Below the pieces are notes generated by a model. The model made no database searches and had not been told where the DNA came from. It saw only the letters and a program-made list of their open reading frames with translations. 64,000 bases of DNA from Hericium rajendrae (Eukaryota; Basidiomycota; Agaricomycetes; Russulales; Hericiaceae), in assembly GCA_033439255.1 (NCBI GenBank), contig CM065879.1, forward strand, positions 2,858,501 through 2,922,500, read 5' to 3'. How positions within the stretch are numbered: the first letter of the stretch is position 1; each line of letters begins with the position of its first letter. This document shows positions 21,856-34,452 of this stretch, one piece after another. The translations under genes were made by a program, and so were the position numbers.

Positions 21856-24324
21856 ATGCCTGGTCCAGGAAAGAAACAAAAGCCAAAGAAGTCGAAAGCT
21901 CAGACCAATGCCTCGGGGCAGAGTTCGGGGCAGAGCTCCGGCCGTCAAGGATACGTGCCGTCCACAGATTTCTTGGACAATGTATACCATGCAGAGGGCT
22001 GGTCCGCTCAGGCGGATGTTCTCTGCGATATGCTTCAGCTTCCAGGTATGTGAATTATCTTTTCAGTCCTTACATGAAGACTCCACATACGGTACATGGA
22101 GCTCCAGGCGGTAGAGCGAATTTAAGCGTCTTCATCAATTGCGACTGGACGGGCATGGTTTACCATACAGATCCGCTGATATCACTCCATAGACATTTCT
22201 TCTAGAAGTGGATTAAAGAGAATCTACAAGAACTTTGAGACGATATCTCGGAAACTCAACGATATATACGAGTACGGGCGCGCAAACAACAACGATAGCC
22301 TGGCTGGAACAGTCATCGCCGTCTATGCAAAAATGTCAGCAGATGCAGTCTTGAGAGATCGTATTTTCAGCGAAGCAGGTGAGCTTGCCGACGAAGGACA
22401 TATCCTTGAACTGCTCACAGTTGTATGTACATAGATTTCCTCCAGAAAATCACTCCTCTGCTAGACAATACTATCTGTTATTACGTCGCTCTGCACTCTC
22501 TTTGCGCTTTCACTCATCATGCGGGGCGTCCTGTTCGCTTGGAGATCGCGAAAAAGACGTCATTCCTTCTGCAGCTGTTGGAAGAACAGCCTACAGACAT
22601 CAAAGCCACCGAACTCACCATCACGACCATCTCTCACTCCGTTGGTGCTGTTGTAGGAGATGAGGCGCCCCCCGATTCAAAGTATCTCAAATTTGTTGAC
22701 ATGCCTCGCCTTCTTCGCGTCATATTGTCGATCGTCAAAAAGCCCCAGACTCTTACCTTGCCGACGAATATTCTTTTCGAGCATGCTCTCAGTCTCGTTG
22801 CCGACGCGACTATGCACTGCAGCAAGGATTTCCATGCTTTCCCCGATGCGATCGATTTTCTTGTCGCCTGCACTCGCAGCACGGACATCCGCGTTCGGGC
22901 CGACGCTGTTGGAGGTATCCTGCGGCTGCACATATCTGCTGCCCAAAAAGACGATACCAACATCGACCCCATGAAGATGTACGCCGCCATTCAGCGCGGT
23001 TGGCCGTCCCACTTGAACGACACGATCATTGACTATGGCTACAAGCGTTCCGAAACGTATCTAATCGTCACAACGGCCCGCGAGTTCCAGGACGCGATGA
23101 TGAAAGTCGTTCAGGACCAAGATCTGTACGGACTCGGCCTCAAGTTATCGGAGTATATCCTGCGGACTGAGTATTCGATCACTCAGGGTGCATGGCAAGT
23201 CGAGGATCCCAGGACCGGTCGACGCGCGACCGAAAATCTTGGTCTCCCCTTCACCATGTGGATGGACGCATTGCCGCATTGCGCCAAGGCCATCCGTGCT
23301 CGTGGATCAGCCGCAGAAGCTGACAAGGCCGACATCCTCGATCTCAAGTTCTTGATCATGAAGTCCCGGATGTCGGAAGCTCATACACTCGCTCGCAAAG
23401 CCATCGCTCGCAATCCCAACATCGGATTCTACTATTACGTGCTGACTTTGGGCGCGCCGAAGGCTGAGGGCCTCCGCACCGCGAAGAAAGGGTTGAAGTG
23501 TCCCGACTTGACTGGCTACGTCCGGTTTGGATTGCTCTATCGAGCTGCGGAGCATGCGACAGATCTGGCTCTCCAATTGCTCCGAGAGGCGGTCAGTTCC
23601 GGGAAGGATTTCGAGGAAGGTTTCGCTTTCGCCATGAGCGCGCTGGAAGATACCACCGTGTTTATGAATGAAGCACCACCGGATACTCGCAGCATGAAAT
23701 CTGTCATCTATATCCATGTCCTCATGTCTCTCCTCGTCAAGGGACACGAAATGAGTGCTGATTTGCACGAGCTACAGGTAATTTAAAATGTCGTACTTTC
23801 GCGCTGTTGCTGACATTGTTGGACAGGACGCGAAGGCCAGGCTAGACAAGGCCGACGAGTTTGCAAAGTTCATGGGGAAGACGATCTCCAAAACACAGAT
23901 GCGCTTAGCTTGCATGACGTTCATCGACCGTATGCAGAACGCCTGGAAGGAATGGGGCAACTTCGTGACGTACTTCTCCGACCCGGTGAGGCGTGAAATA
24001 TCGCCAGCAAAGGCGGAGGACGATTTGGCGGCGTGGCTGGAGAGACTTGATATCGAAGACCCGGACGCGGTCGGCTTTCACGATCGCAACCACGGCCACG
24101 TTACCCATCCCTCACTGAACCTCAATGACGTCGAATTGTACCGCTGCTCGTGGTGCAGGAACCCAAGCGCAAACCTCAAGAAATGCAGCGGTTGTGCGAA
24201 GACAAGGTGCGTTCATTGACCTCCTTCATTGGCCAATGCTTATTCCGCGCTCTGTTCCAGATATTGCGACCCCGCGTGTCAGAAGCAGCACTGGAGCGGT
24301 CACCGCAAAATCTGCAAACGATGA
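21856..24324 (+). CDS. Basidiomycete MYND-type zinc-finger protein of unknown function
   Basis: From ATG 21856 (MPGPGKKQKPKKSKAQ, a basic Lys-rich N-terminus, then a GQSSGQSSG stretch) the protein continues VPSTDFLDNVYHAEGWSAQADVLCDMLQLPG. After introns come KRIYKNFETISRKLNDIYEYG and a long helical exon (22425-23780) rich in Leu/Ala helices that resemble TPR- or ARM-type repeats, e.g. LARKAIARNPNIGFYYYVLTL. After one more intron (about 23779-23826) the C-terminus carries YRCSWCRNPSANLKKCSGCAKTRYC...C..QHWSGHRKIC, a complete MYND zinc finger split by an intron at 24208-24260. MYND fingers bind proline-rich protein partners. The total is about 700 residues. No SET domain is present, so this is not a SMYD methyltransferase. 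TGA is at 24322. Confidence 0.8.
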
Positions 24325-24734
24325 TCGACCAATGATCGACCGCACCTCATAGGTACATTTGGAAAGTTCGTCTACGAATCAAGTGCGCTTATCCTTTGCG
24401 TTATTTGTGTCAGCGTCTTCGTGAAGTTCTATATCCCCTGTAACATGTAAAAAGCTGTTTCCATTTACCCCTCGATCTGTACCTGCGCAAAGCCGAGTCG
24501 AATGTACGCAAAAGCGATGATATTATGTGTGTATCCCAGTCCAAATCGATAGTTACTTCCAGTCAATCAATTCACGTCGAATTTGGACCGTGCCCAGTCC
24601 CAGCAAGATAATACAGACATCGACGCTCCACCGCGCCAAAGTACAGTTCACTAGAGCCACTCTAGAGGTAAAAAGTAATAAAGGTCAACAAAGACAGACG
24701 AATCAATCGAAAGCGAATAATTAGAGCAAAAGCG
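24325..24734. other. Convergent intergenic region
   Basis: This lies between the 3' ends of the MYND gene and the Set3-like gene. No gene is seen. The imperfect repeat ATGATCGACC-AATGATCGACC at 24321-24342 follows the stop codon. Confidence 0.4.
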
Positions 24735-27700
24735 TTAAAGAATAATATATATCGAAGTGCATTTCATGCTACCGTCCCCATCCACTGCTGGTCCCCCTCC
24801 CCTGCCACGCGATGCAGACCAACCTCGTTCGCGCTCCCATTCCTTTCGCTCACGATCGGCGGAAGGACCCCTCGGAATATACTGAGATCCAGAGAAAGGA
24901 CGGCTTGGAGCATACGGACTTGGCGTTTGGGCTAGGTGCAGGCCAGCGCGAAGCGCTCGTGGGCCGCTCGGCAAGGGCCTGGCAGAAGGACCAGTCATAG
25001 ATCCGGCTCTGAGTGGTGGAGGTGGTAGGCGACGTGATTGCGAGGGAGGTGGCGAGGGGATCGGCAGAAGCGGGAGTGTGGCTGTTGAAATGGCGAGGCT
25101 GAGTTGGGGGAGTATGTGACTGCAGAAAGCTAGTAGGTGTTTGCTGCTGTGGCGTCGCTGTTGAGGTGACAATTTCACCATCCTCTTCAGCAACGCGGCG
25201 AGAAGAGATGCTGGGCGATCTCTCCGGACTCCTGGTCTCAGCGGATGACAAGGCCTCAGTGCGGAGGTCAGATTCGTTGCCCAAAGCATTTGAAGGATCC
25301 GGTTCAGTAAATGAAGGCGTCTCGATCAGGTACATGGATACCGCGGATGGTTCCCGGGAGAGAAAGGCGCCTTCATGAAGCCGTCGGCAAATGGACTGTT
25401 CGAAATCACTTGCTTGTTGTCTGCTGGAGCAGACGTTGGCGCGCCATTGACGGAACTTTCGCCTGAACCATCTAAGTCAGGCAGAATAACATCCTGCTTG
25501 ACAAAGGCCCACTCTGCATCTCCGAATTACTCCCATCAGGTACGTCTTCTTGACGCATTTTGACGTCAACCAAAGCGGAAGGACCAGAAGCCGGATCTAA
25601 TGGAGATGCAATATCCTTGTTTGTTCTAGCGGACGGCTCTTCTGTGACGAGAGGCGAGTCTCCGTTTTGAGCAGGAGAAGATAGAGTCTGAGCCATCTCC
25701 TGTGCCCGCTGCTGTTTTTTACGTAGAGCAAAGTCTTTCAGAGACAATTTGACCTTCGGCGCTGGAGGTGGGGATGGTGGGATGTTACAAGGGCAGGGTC
25801 AGAAGCTTTGGCAGACGGAGTTCGCGAATCCGACGTTGGTGCAGTGGACAACGCATTGGAATCCATAGGGATCGCTGGAGGAGCGCAATCGATCTCCCTT
25901 TCCAGTACTTCCTGGCTTCGGCGACGTAAGGGCACGCAGGATTCTAATGAATTCGAGGCTGATTCCTGGGAAGCCGATTCGGACGCAGGGTGCCGTGGCG
26001 GTGGCGGTGGTGGTGATGCAGGCAGCGACTGTACACCGCAAGGCTCGTTGGTATAAACGCCGTTAGGCTCAACTTTCATCGAGTCGCCTTCATCAGCAAT
26101 GGACTCTGTCATTTGTTGATCCTCGTGGAGGGCAGTAATGGTGGTGGTGACGGGGATGGTGGTGGTGGTGGTTTGGGGAAGTGAAGTAGGAACAGAAGAA
26201 GGGGATAAGTTATGAGAAACCGAAGAAACATCGGCAGGCAGGAAATCTGACTGTCCGGGAGCAATAGGCGAAAGTAGTGATAAATTAGCGAACGGTGTGG
26301 ACGGGGACGGGGTGACGTGTGTTGAAGACGACGGCTGCGATGTACGCATCTCGGGCGATAAGGTGAGGCCACGGTTGGAATCACGAGGGGACGGAGAGGG
26401 AGATGTAACGATGGGATCGAGTGACGCGGGGAGTGGTGGTGGCGGCATACCTCCATCGTCTGATTGAGCATTAGTCGCTGAAGATACCATGATTTCAAAC
26501 CAGACGTACCATGAAACACATGGTCGACATCCATCCGTCCACCGTCTCCCGAGCTCATCGCGCTGCCCAAACTGACCACACTTCCGCTGGGTGATGCCGA
26601 GTTCGATATGGCACGAAGAGCTTCGGAGCTACGGTGTATCCAACGTTTTCGCATCTTCGGAGGCATTTTATCTTCATCATTGGAGTCAGGAGAGGGAGAG
26701 CGATGAGAAGTGTCGATGGTAACCCTCCGACGCCGTCGACTTGAAGCACCCGACCCTTGCGAAACTACACAGCTGATGAGTATGCGTCCAAGCGGAATTC
26801 AGCGCTCTACTCACAATTTGTCCTTGCTTTTCCTCTCCGGGACGTCCCTGACGAAGATGTATGCGATACAAAGTTGGGTCCCGATTCAACATTCGATGCA
26901 AGTTTGAGGGTCTCAGATGGACCGACATCTTGGACGAATCCGGCGCTGGACCTATCAACGTTACGTCGATCGCTGAGCACGTTCACAGCGGCGCCGGGTT
27001 GCGGGGAGACCATCTCTACACCATTCATCCCCCCACTGAGCGGTGATTTCTCCTGTGTCCGAAAACCTCTCTCAGAGCCAACCAAGGGACCGACATCGAC
27101 TTTCGGCTGTAGCGGATGCACACCACCATGGCTTTGTTCAGCTGTGGGAGAGTGAGATGCGCATGAGCGGGGCAGTTCACCATCGACGAAGGCCGCCATG
27201 AGTAACAGCGCACAGTCCTTGGCGTTTGAGCCGCACGCACAGGTTGTGAATGTTGAACTCAATGTGTGAAGCATTGAAGTCATCTGGTTGCGAAGATGAT
27301 ACATCTGTTGTGGACTGGGGCCTTGTCAACGCTTGGAACACATAATTAAATGCGGCATCGCGACGTACGAGAACAAGTGAGGCGTCTCGAGCAAGGCAGG
27401 CAGACAGTGAACTGCATTCCCGTCATCCCACTCCCATCCTAAGACAATCTCCTCGTTCGCCTTGAGGTCTCGCAAAGCAAATACGCCAAATGCCAGGGTA
27501 TCATCATCAGAATCAGCTCCTTCCTTCGGCCTTCTTTCCGACTGAGCGTCCTTTGCTGAAGGACAGATAACAGGACGCAGCACGGCATTCGGCTTGCAGC
27601 CATTGCGTACGAAGCGAGCTTCATTTCCCGTGATACGAGAGTCCAGAGCTACGTCCAAAGGGGGTCCGAACAAATGAACAAAGGGTTTGGGCATGCCATA

Positions 27701-28593
27701 ATGTGCATAAGCATTGAGAGGATCGGCAAGATACGCAGATGACGGCATAATGGTGGACGTATAAGGCGTGATGAGCTTGGAGGTCGGAACGGGACGTGTC
27801 GTATGAACGGAATATGAAGGGGGACAGACTGATGGATTCATGTTGGATGACAAGACCGGGTGAGAGAACGATGTCGGAGACAAAGGGTTGAGTGACATCT
27901 GTGGATGTTCTGACAAGGAACTGAGCTGCACTGGTGAAGTGTCAAATGGCGAGGGAGATGGGGAGTCGATTGAAGAGCAGTAACGCCGCGCCAATGTTGG
28001 GCTTGCCGTCGCAATCGGTCTCTTGTTTCTTGGTGTGGAATGATGTTCTTGGAGATCGGAACGTAGCTGTGAGTCCAAGGTTCGTCAATGTTGACGAACT
28101 CATCCTCTGCGGCCTGCTGTTGTTGTAAAACGTTGACGTTGACCGATGCACGCCGTTTGCGCTTCGCATTTGTAGTGTCGGTGATGGGTGCGCTTGTCCG
28201 CCGGTGCTGCCTCCTATCCATGCCAGGACTCACTTGTCTTTTCCGCTTCTCCGCATCAGCCCGCACGATAACTCGTTGCCTCTCCCTCTGCAGCTTCACA
28301 GCCCTCTCCCTATCGACAGACCTCGGCATACAAACCCAGCAACGCCACTCCTCCGGGACCTCGCCCTCGACGATATCGAAGCATGCAGCATGACACCAGC
28401 GAGAGCAATCATCGCAAGCAATAGAAAATCCATCGTCGTAGCCAAAGCCGCAGATGCAATTGATAGAGTCGGAGCTCATGGTCGCGTCGTCGTCGTCTGG
28501 TGCACTTCTCTTGAGAGGTACGGTTGAGAATACGGTGGTGTCTGCATGGAGACCGAGGAGACCGAGTGCCGCTTCTGTTGCATCGTTTTTCAT
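24735..28593 (-). CDS. SET3: Set3-like protein with PHD finger and SET domain
   Basis: This is a chromatin regulator related to yeast Set3, scaffold of a histone deacetylase complex, and to animal MLL5. From ATG 28593: a PHD finger at residues ~45-95 (CICGFGYDDGFSIACDDCSRWCHAACF...WRCWVC), which in this family reads H3K4 methylation. Basic helices and then SYVPISKNIIPHQETRDRLRRQAQ follow. The SET domain (about 27,360-27,700) shows DSRITGNEARFVRNGCKPNA and LAFGVFALRDLKANEEIVLGWEWDD. The usual NHxCxPN is replaced by VRNGCKPN, consistent with Set3-type SET domains that lack methyltransferase activity. Introns separate exons with Ser/Pro-rich low-complexity linkers. A conserved SLKDFALRKKQQR motif (about 25,700-25,740) and a C-terminal SGSQYIPRGPSADRERKEWERER segment support one long gene ending at TAA 24735. 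Exact splice sites in the disordered part are uncertain. Confidence 0.85.
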
Positions 28594-28857
28594 GGGCGAG
28601 AAAAGGGCGGGAAGTGAGCTCGTCGTCGCCGTCGCATTCAGAGCGTAGTTTCAACAGCGACCCCTCGACAAATGTAAGCGTAAGCCAAACACATCCAAAT
28701 ATCTCGAGCCACACTGCCTTTCCGCCAAGTTCCTTGTCTTCCGACATTCGTTCTCTCCGCCGCCGACACTGTGATGTTCTATGTATATCTGGCCTCAGGC
28801 GCGGGATTGGGACCTACTAGAGAATCAGGGACGACCATCAGCAACAGCTCCGAGATG

Positions 28858-30162
28858 TCATTCATTCTCAACCTCATTTAACCACCGCTGGACCTTTTCG
28901 TGTTTGGCCTCAGCCGCTCCATTCATATAAGCAGCGATGAACGGTTGTTGCATGCTGTACGAGAACTCCAGCAAATCGTCCACGAACATGTCGTATTCGT
29001 CATCCACATGGTCACGGCGTCTCGCCTCAGCGCGCAGCTCTCTCTTGTGTTGACGTTGTGCGCGTTGTGCTGCAGAAACCACGGCAGGATACCTGGCCTC
29101 TTTGGTTTTCTGGAGATATTCTTTGAACTCGTCCGTGCACCACCGGTGCATTATCCCAACCCATACGCATAGTCCAACAGCAAGGCAGAAGGAGCATCGA
29201 GATGGGTCTGCTCCCACGGAGTTCGAGCATCGAGATTGTGTTCGCCTCCAACAAAGATAGCGCATTCTCGTCCTGGGCGTGCAAAAATTGTAGCGTGAGC
29301 CTGAAGTCCTTCGCGACGTGCGGCGGAGAATTAGGCAATCCGTGCGGCGTGGGGGCACGTCTGTCGATGCCATGGCATAGTTCGGGGTCTGAGGCCCAGG
29401 GACTCATGAATCAGCGATACTGGTTAGTCGCGTGTATGCATTAGCTCACCATCAGGACAACTGCGGAATCCGGGCTTGGTCCATGGGGGCAGACAAGGGA
29501 TTGATGAAGATGTAGATTTATGTAGAGGGCATTGCGTGGGTCGTCGATGCTGCTTATTATATCTGCATCATCTTGTTGTGCACGACGTCTCGTTACCATT
29601 TCAATATACTGTATATCATGTTAGGACGGTCAAGACCATCAATAATGAGGACATACCTGGTCTCCTTTCGAGTGCGGAATTATATGTGTGGCATTGCAAA
29701 TATTCTCGTAAGGGTTCTGACTGAAAAGGCACCGATGATCATCGCGAATATGAACTTTCTCGATGCAATGCTGGTCTTCAACTTCACTGGAGTGTGTAAC
29801 AGAAGTGGCACCATCAAGATCGATGAAGGATAAGTAAGAACCTGAGTGAAGATGGAAATGATCAACGATGTAGCGACTGGAACGGAGCCCTGGTCTTTAC
29901 CATTGCCAACGGCCACAAATAGATAACTGTCGACGAAGTCTTGCGTCTGTGTGTAATCTATTGCCTCACCATCCATGTTCGTGATGTGACCCTGAATGCC
30001 GCACAGCGCATAACCTATGAAGCGCAGCCATTTCAGAGGGAAGAAGCAGAGTCGCTTGATCTCAGACAGAGGTATGGCCAACACAGCTAGATCGGAGACA
30101 GCTTCGTCATGGTTAAATCTGGCCCTCATACGTAAAATGATGGTAGCATCTTCAGTACTCAT
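28858..30162 (-). CDS. Basidiomycete HNH-nuclease-family protein with three apparent single-base deletions
   Basis: It resembles a large family of basidiomycete proteins carrying an HNH-type domain, function unknown. From MSTEDATIIL (ATG 30162): KWLRFIGYALCGIQGHITNMDG, a first intron, then VHIRDDHRCLFSQNPYENICNATHIIPHSKGD (the HNH-like Cys/His core), a second intron (about 29,590-29,655) and YIEMVTRRRAQ...SIDDPRNALYINLHLH, the usual second half of the motif. A third intron leads to TPNYAMASTD, RLTLQFLHAQDENAL, NLDARTPWEQTHLDAPSALLLDYAYG and a C-terminus HRWCTDEFKEYLQKTKEARYP...NEVENE. Each of these last blocks lies in a different frame. One missing base at each of 29351-29355 (a run of five G on the plus strand), ~29258 and ~29155 reconciles them. 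No nonsense codons are needed, which favours sequence error or very recent damage. Confidence 0.7.
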
Positions 30163-31381
30163 GGTTGGATGAAGGATTGAGGAAGAACATCGTCTGGTTC
30201 CGAGACAACATCCTGGTCTCATACCAAGACCCCACGCCACTCCCGCGTGAGGGTCTTGTATCAAAGTCGTTACCGCTGGCCCTGTTGGCCATGCTTCTGT
30301 TCTGAGATCCAGCGTCTTTCGCTCTGAAATGGCTGCATTTTGTAGGGTAAACGCTGTGCGGCCTTCGGGTCAAATTACGAACATTGATGGTGTGGCGGTG
30401 GACCACACGAAGATGCATGACTTCGGAGATCGTTACCTGTCAGTTCATGATAACTTGCATCAGTGACCATCGCTCGAAGTTCGACCTTTCACAAATGCAT
30501 TCATCCGAACGATATCTGTCGGGGAATAAAATTTATTTCTGTGGATTTGGATGGCCGTGAGGGCAGTACAAATTTTCATGATAAAGCACGTACATAGGAT
30601 TCGATCTCCCTTCGTATAGGGCAACGGAAGATCCCTTCAACGTTGTGCATTCCTATAATGCACTTATCGAGACGGACACTGCCTGCAGGTGCCAGTTGCT
30701 TCTTTGCTCCGAAATCGAATCGAGGGAGCGCGATTGCGGTCAGTGTTGACGATCCGCACGACGTCCCTTGGCCGATATCCTTCGCCATTGCGTGATATCG
30801 CCCCATCATCATCTAAAGCCTGTGAGCGAGCGAACCTAGCTCTTAACGTTGCTGGCTGGCTATACACCAAATTACGCCATAAGTTCTGATCATCGTGATA
30901 ACTTGCTGTGAGTTCCCCGACTGTTCCCCGCCCCACGGGAAGGATAATAGAAGGATATTCGACCTCGAACGCGCAGTCACGGATAGCTCCGGACTTCAGA
31001 GGACAGGGCTCTCAGACGCAGAAAAGCCTAACCTTGATGTCTGTAGGGATGATGACGCGGGAGCTTTCGCATGTCGGCACATTTGAACACCGTGTCGGAG
31101 CGTCAGGCAGGCATCGATCGAGGTTAAAGGTCCCTGCCTGCGCAAGAAGCGGGAGAAGCGTATCCGGGTCAGCTGCAAAGTGCACATTGGGAGGCCAGAC
31201 GTGGAGGGTAAGCCTGCACGGTCAGTATGAATGACGACCCACGGGCTCGAGACGGCCATGCCTGTGGTTAATATTATGGCCCTAGCATTGACGCTTCGTA
31301 TGCGGGCACCGGCCAGAGGTGAGTCCCAAACATGACGATACCAAACGCCGAGGTATACGTGTTAAATAGGACCCACAGCGA

Positions 31382-31384
<3 letters not shown>
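30163..31384. other. Intergenic region without a supported gene
   Basis: Short frames occur on both strands (e.g. 30664-30936, 30908-31234) but share no domain and overlap each other. The end of the region carries the left copy of the LINE target duplication (31373-31385). Confidence 0.4.

Positions 31385-31385
<1 letters not shown>
31373..31385 (+). repeat. LINE target-site duplication, left copy
   Basis: CCACAGCGACCCT here is identical to 32503-32515. It directly abuts the 35-base poly(T), i.e. the 3' poly(A) of the minus-strand element. Confidence 0.85.
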
Positions 31386-31420
<35 letters not shown>

Positions 31421-32502
31421 ATTCCATATTGCTCTGCGACGCTGTCGCGTCATGCAGCATTACCTGTGTGACCCCTAATATAAGCCACCGCCCGTCCGAG
31501 AACGTTGAGTGACCCGTAATTGGAGGCCGTTTAGCTTGAGATAGAGTGCGCGGGTGAATAAATACGACTCAAATTCTGTGCGAACACAGAGCGAGCACCG
31601 ACCTGAAGAACAAGTCGGGCACAGGAAGCAAGAGAAGGGGGAGGGAGGGAGGGGGGGGGGGCAAGATGGCAGCCCGTGGAACATTGAGAGCTGCTGGGAG
31701 TGCCCACCAGGCTTACGCCGCAGGATGTGGGCCAGTCGGAGTGGTGTTGAGAGGGCGGACGGGACGGACGGCAGCTTTATCGCTCTTCGCATACATAGCC
31801 AATGTCCTACCCAATACCCATTCCAATACCAATGAACCCAACCAGAATAGCCCCTGTGATCATCGAGCGACGCATTAAAACCCCAGTGGGGAAAGCTTGC
31901 CGCCCTCCCGATTTCCTTCCCCTAAACTTCTGTGCCCAGCATCGTAATTCGTCGTGATGCGGAGGCATCCGCAAGGTCGTGGTGCAGGAGCGGAGAGGCC
32001 ATAAGGCCTCAGTACCTGAGAGAGCAGGCAAATCCCTAGTAAAGCTGAGCTAGGTGTGGAGAGGTAACGTACTAAGTCTGGCGAAACGTGCTGTTGACGC
32101 GACGAAGCGCATCAACGGTACAACGGCTTTCTCGCTGGTGAGCAGGAAACCGAACTGCAATGAGCGGCGGACCCGCAGGGCCTTTTTCAGCGCCTCGCGC
32201 TCGAGTTGAAATTCGGGGCATTCCATGATGTAGTGAAACACCGTCTCGTTGTCGCAGTCACACCAGGTGCATTCCTTCAAGGGACGATCCGCTGGCTTGG
32301 AAAAGCGGTGGAGGTACTGGTTAAGAGGGACATGTCCGACTCGTAACTGGAAAAGCAGGCTGGTATGTGCCCGGCGCAGCGCATCAGCTTTGTTTATAAG
32401 AGTCATAAAGGACTTCCCAGGTAGTTTTGAGTCCAAGAGTCGCAAGCGCGCGCAAGAGGTGTTTGCCTTCCAGCGAACGTCCCACTGCGCGCGAAGCTGC
32501 GT
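31386..32502 (-). mobile_element. 5'-truncated non-LTR retrotransposon (LINE) with poly(A) tail
   Basis: A run of 35 T at 31385-31419 is the poly(A) tail of an element read on the minus strand. At its other end lies the C-terminal part of a LINE ORF2 (stop at 32050, frame open to beyond 32445): LLFQLRVGHVPLNQYLHRF, then CTWCDCDNETVFHYIMECPEF, the Cys/His cluster that follows reverse transcriptase in many fungal LINEs, and LEREALKKALR. The rest, 31420-32049, is 3' UTR. A 13 bp direct duplication (31373-31385 and 32503-32515) frames it exactly. The reverse transcriptase core is missing, so the copy is 5'-truncated and dead on arrival, as usual for target-primed insertion. The long intact poly(A) and exact duplication suggest a fairly recent insertion. 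Confidence 0.88.
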
Positions 32503-32515
32503 CCACAGCGACCCT
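32503..32515 (+). repeat. LINE target-site duplication, right copy
   Basis: Identical to 31373-31385. It marks the 5' truncation point of the element. Confidence 0.85.
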
Positions 32516-33036
32516 ATCGCTCATTGCTCATACGCATGGGGTATTCCTGTTAGTTAGCAGTCACGTTGTCCTTCTGTCATCCTGGTCTTGGAGCGGTGAG
32601 AACTCACTGAAACACCGCAATCGCTCGCATCGGTCACGACGACTGTCGAATATTGCGACGCAAGCTGGATACCCATTCGAATTCAACCGATGAGTGACCG
32701 TTGGACAATGGAGGGCGCCGCGTAGTGTTTCGTGTAGCGTCAGGCTCTGCGTTATCTCGTTACCAGTCATTTGGAAATAAAAACCATGTGGAATCTGCAT
32801 AGTCAGCGTTGAGAACCCTGACTACTTGCGCAGCTTCTGAGTGGTGGAAAGAGGTTATGTCTAACGTTCTTCTGACTTCGCGTGTGCGTGGAATGAGTGC
32901 CAGTCGCGCCGACCGCCTATGAAGTATCCGTCCAATTGTATAAATACCTTCACAGACTTCTGTTATCAGATACTCAGACACTTCCCCCATTCAATTAATT
33001 GTACCTGCAAACCATCAACGCTATATTCACTCCAAG
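32516..33036. other. Upstream region of the GST-like gene
   Basis: No gene is seen. It should hold the promoter of the gene starting at 33037. TATAAATACC at about 32938-32947, roughly 90 bp before the start codon, is a plausible TATA box. Confidence 0.45.
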
Positions 33037-34125
33037 ATGTCTAAGGTATCGTAGGACTCGTTTGACACGATTAGCACGCGTTGACGATCGACGTAGCCCG
33101 TCTTCTACACGTTCGAGCTCTCTATCTGGTCTGCTGTCGACGAGCTCGCCATGTGAGTAGACAGTATCCTTCAAAAGTAGATCGCCCACTTACCATTCTG
33201 CTAGCGGCGAGCTCGGTCTCACCGACAAGGTCGAGAAGAAGCAGACCAGCCTCCTCAAGGGCGAGAATTTCAGCCCTGAGTTCCTCAAGATCGTGCGTCG
33301 TCTGCCGCCACTATTACTTGAACCCAGCTAATCACTCCACAGAACCCGAAAGCGACCCTGCCCACGCTCGTCGCTGACGGCAAGGCATACACAAACACGA
33401 TCGATGTCACCGACTATCTCGTGAAGATCGCCCCCGTCAAGGTTGCGCCCCGGACGGCACTCAGTGAGAAGGTCCACGAAGACAAGTACGATCCCAACTT
33501 AGCCTTCGTCGGCGCGGTAAGTACGCGCGCATATGCTTCCCCATGATCGGTATTGATTGGCTGCGCAGCGCGATGAGAACTGAGTTGAAGGCCAAATCGA
33601 CCGCACTTCCCCGTGTGTTCACCGAGACGCGTGAGTCCTTACTTTTGCCCTTGTCCAAGAGTTGCGCTGACGGATCCTGAGACAGGTCTCAACGGTCTGA
33701 AGGCGTTCGCCGCAGCGCCCGACGCGCCTGCCGAGCTCAAGCCCTTCTACGACGCCAAGATCGCCGCGATCTCCGGCCTCCTCGCGCTCTACACCGGCGA
33801 CGCCTCCGACACGGCCAAGCAGGTGCACTTTGATGCGATCCAAGAACTCTGGAAGAACATCCACGACTTTTTCTTCAACGTCATCCCCGCCGCCATCACG
33901 AGCGGGCCGTTCATCGCGGGCGCAACGCCCGGCGAGGACGACTTCCACGTCGGCGCATGGACCGCGCATGTTGGTGCACTGTTTGGTGCCTCGAAGAGCG
34001 AGGAGGGGCTCGTGGCGATTGAGAAAGGTTTTGGGGAGCCGGTGCCGCCGAAGATCGTGGCATACTGGAAAGCCTGGGAGGCCAGGCCGAGTTGGCAGGC
34101 GACATATGCAGAAGTGTTGCACTAG
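33037..34125 (+). CDS. Glutathione S-transferase-like protein
   Basis: The likely fold is thioredoxin-like N-terminal plus helical C-terminal. A mini-exon MSK (ATG 33037) is spliced to PVFYTFELSIWSAVDELAI, then GELGLTDKVEKKQTSLLKGENFSPEFLKI and NPKATLPTLVADGKAYTNTIDVTDYLV. This gives the GST pattern with a cis-Pro in ATLPTL and the following (N)T-D-V-T acidic/Ser-Thr glutathione contact region. Later exons give LNGLKAFAAAPDAPAELKPFYDAKIAAISGLLALYTG and the helical part VGAWTAHVGALFG...YWKAWEARPSWQATYAEVLH, ending TAG at 34123-34125. Six or so introns are needed. Such proteins conjugate glutathione to electrophiles or act as peroxidases in the cytosol; this member's substrate cannot be told. 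A plausible TATA box lies near 32938. Confidence 0.8.
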
Positions 34126-34452
34126 AAAAATCGAAGAAGCGTGTTGAATTGTAGTATAATTCTGTTTCATAGAAGTCTGCATCCAAAGTGGTCATCTTGT
34201 TATGTCAGTTCTACATGTCTTTTTTGGTTTCAGGATGTGTAGCTGTCATCGCACGTCGCGAATGAGCGCTGGGAACGAGAAGAGGGGGACCGGCGAGCCA
34301 CAAAAAGTGAGGTGAGGAGCGAACAGCCCAAAATGAAACGTATTCAGATCGACACCGGTGGGATAATGAAGGCAATGGTGCGTCGCGATGTCTCCCTTGT
34401 GATCGCAAGGAATTAGAAATCAGTCTGGCAGATAAAACGACCTAGTACTCAC
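34126..34452. other. Convergent intergenic region
   Basis: The stretch separates the 3' ends of the GST-like gene and the membrane protein gene. Nothing coding is seen. Confidence 0.4.

Noticed and set aside
24850-25335. A 161-codon frame as the end of the Set3-like gene
   Set aside because: The overlapping frame ending at 24735 gives a conserved-looking GSQYIPRGPSADRER C-terminus, so an intron switch to that frame is preferred.
31385-31419. Poly(T) run as an assembly gap filler or artefact
   Set aside because: It is bounded by an exact 13 bp target duplication and a LINE remnant in the matching orientation, so it is a genuine poly(A) tail.
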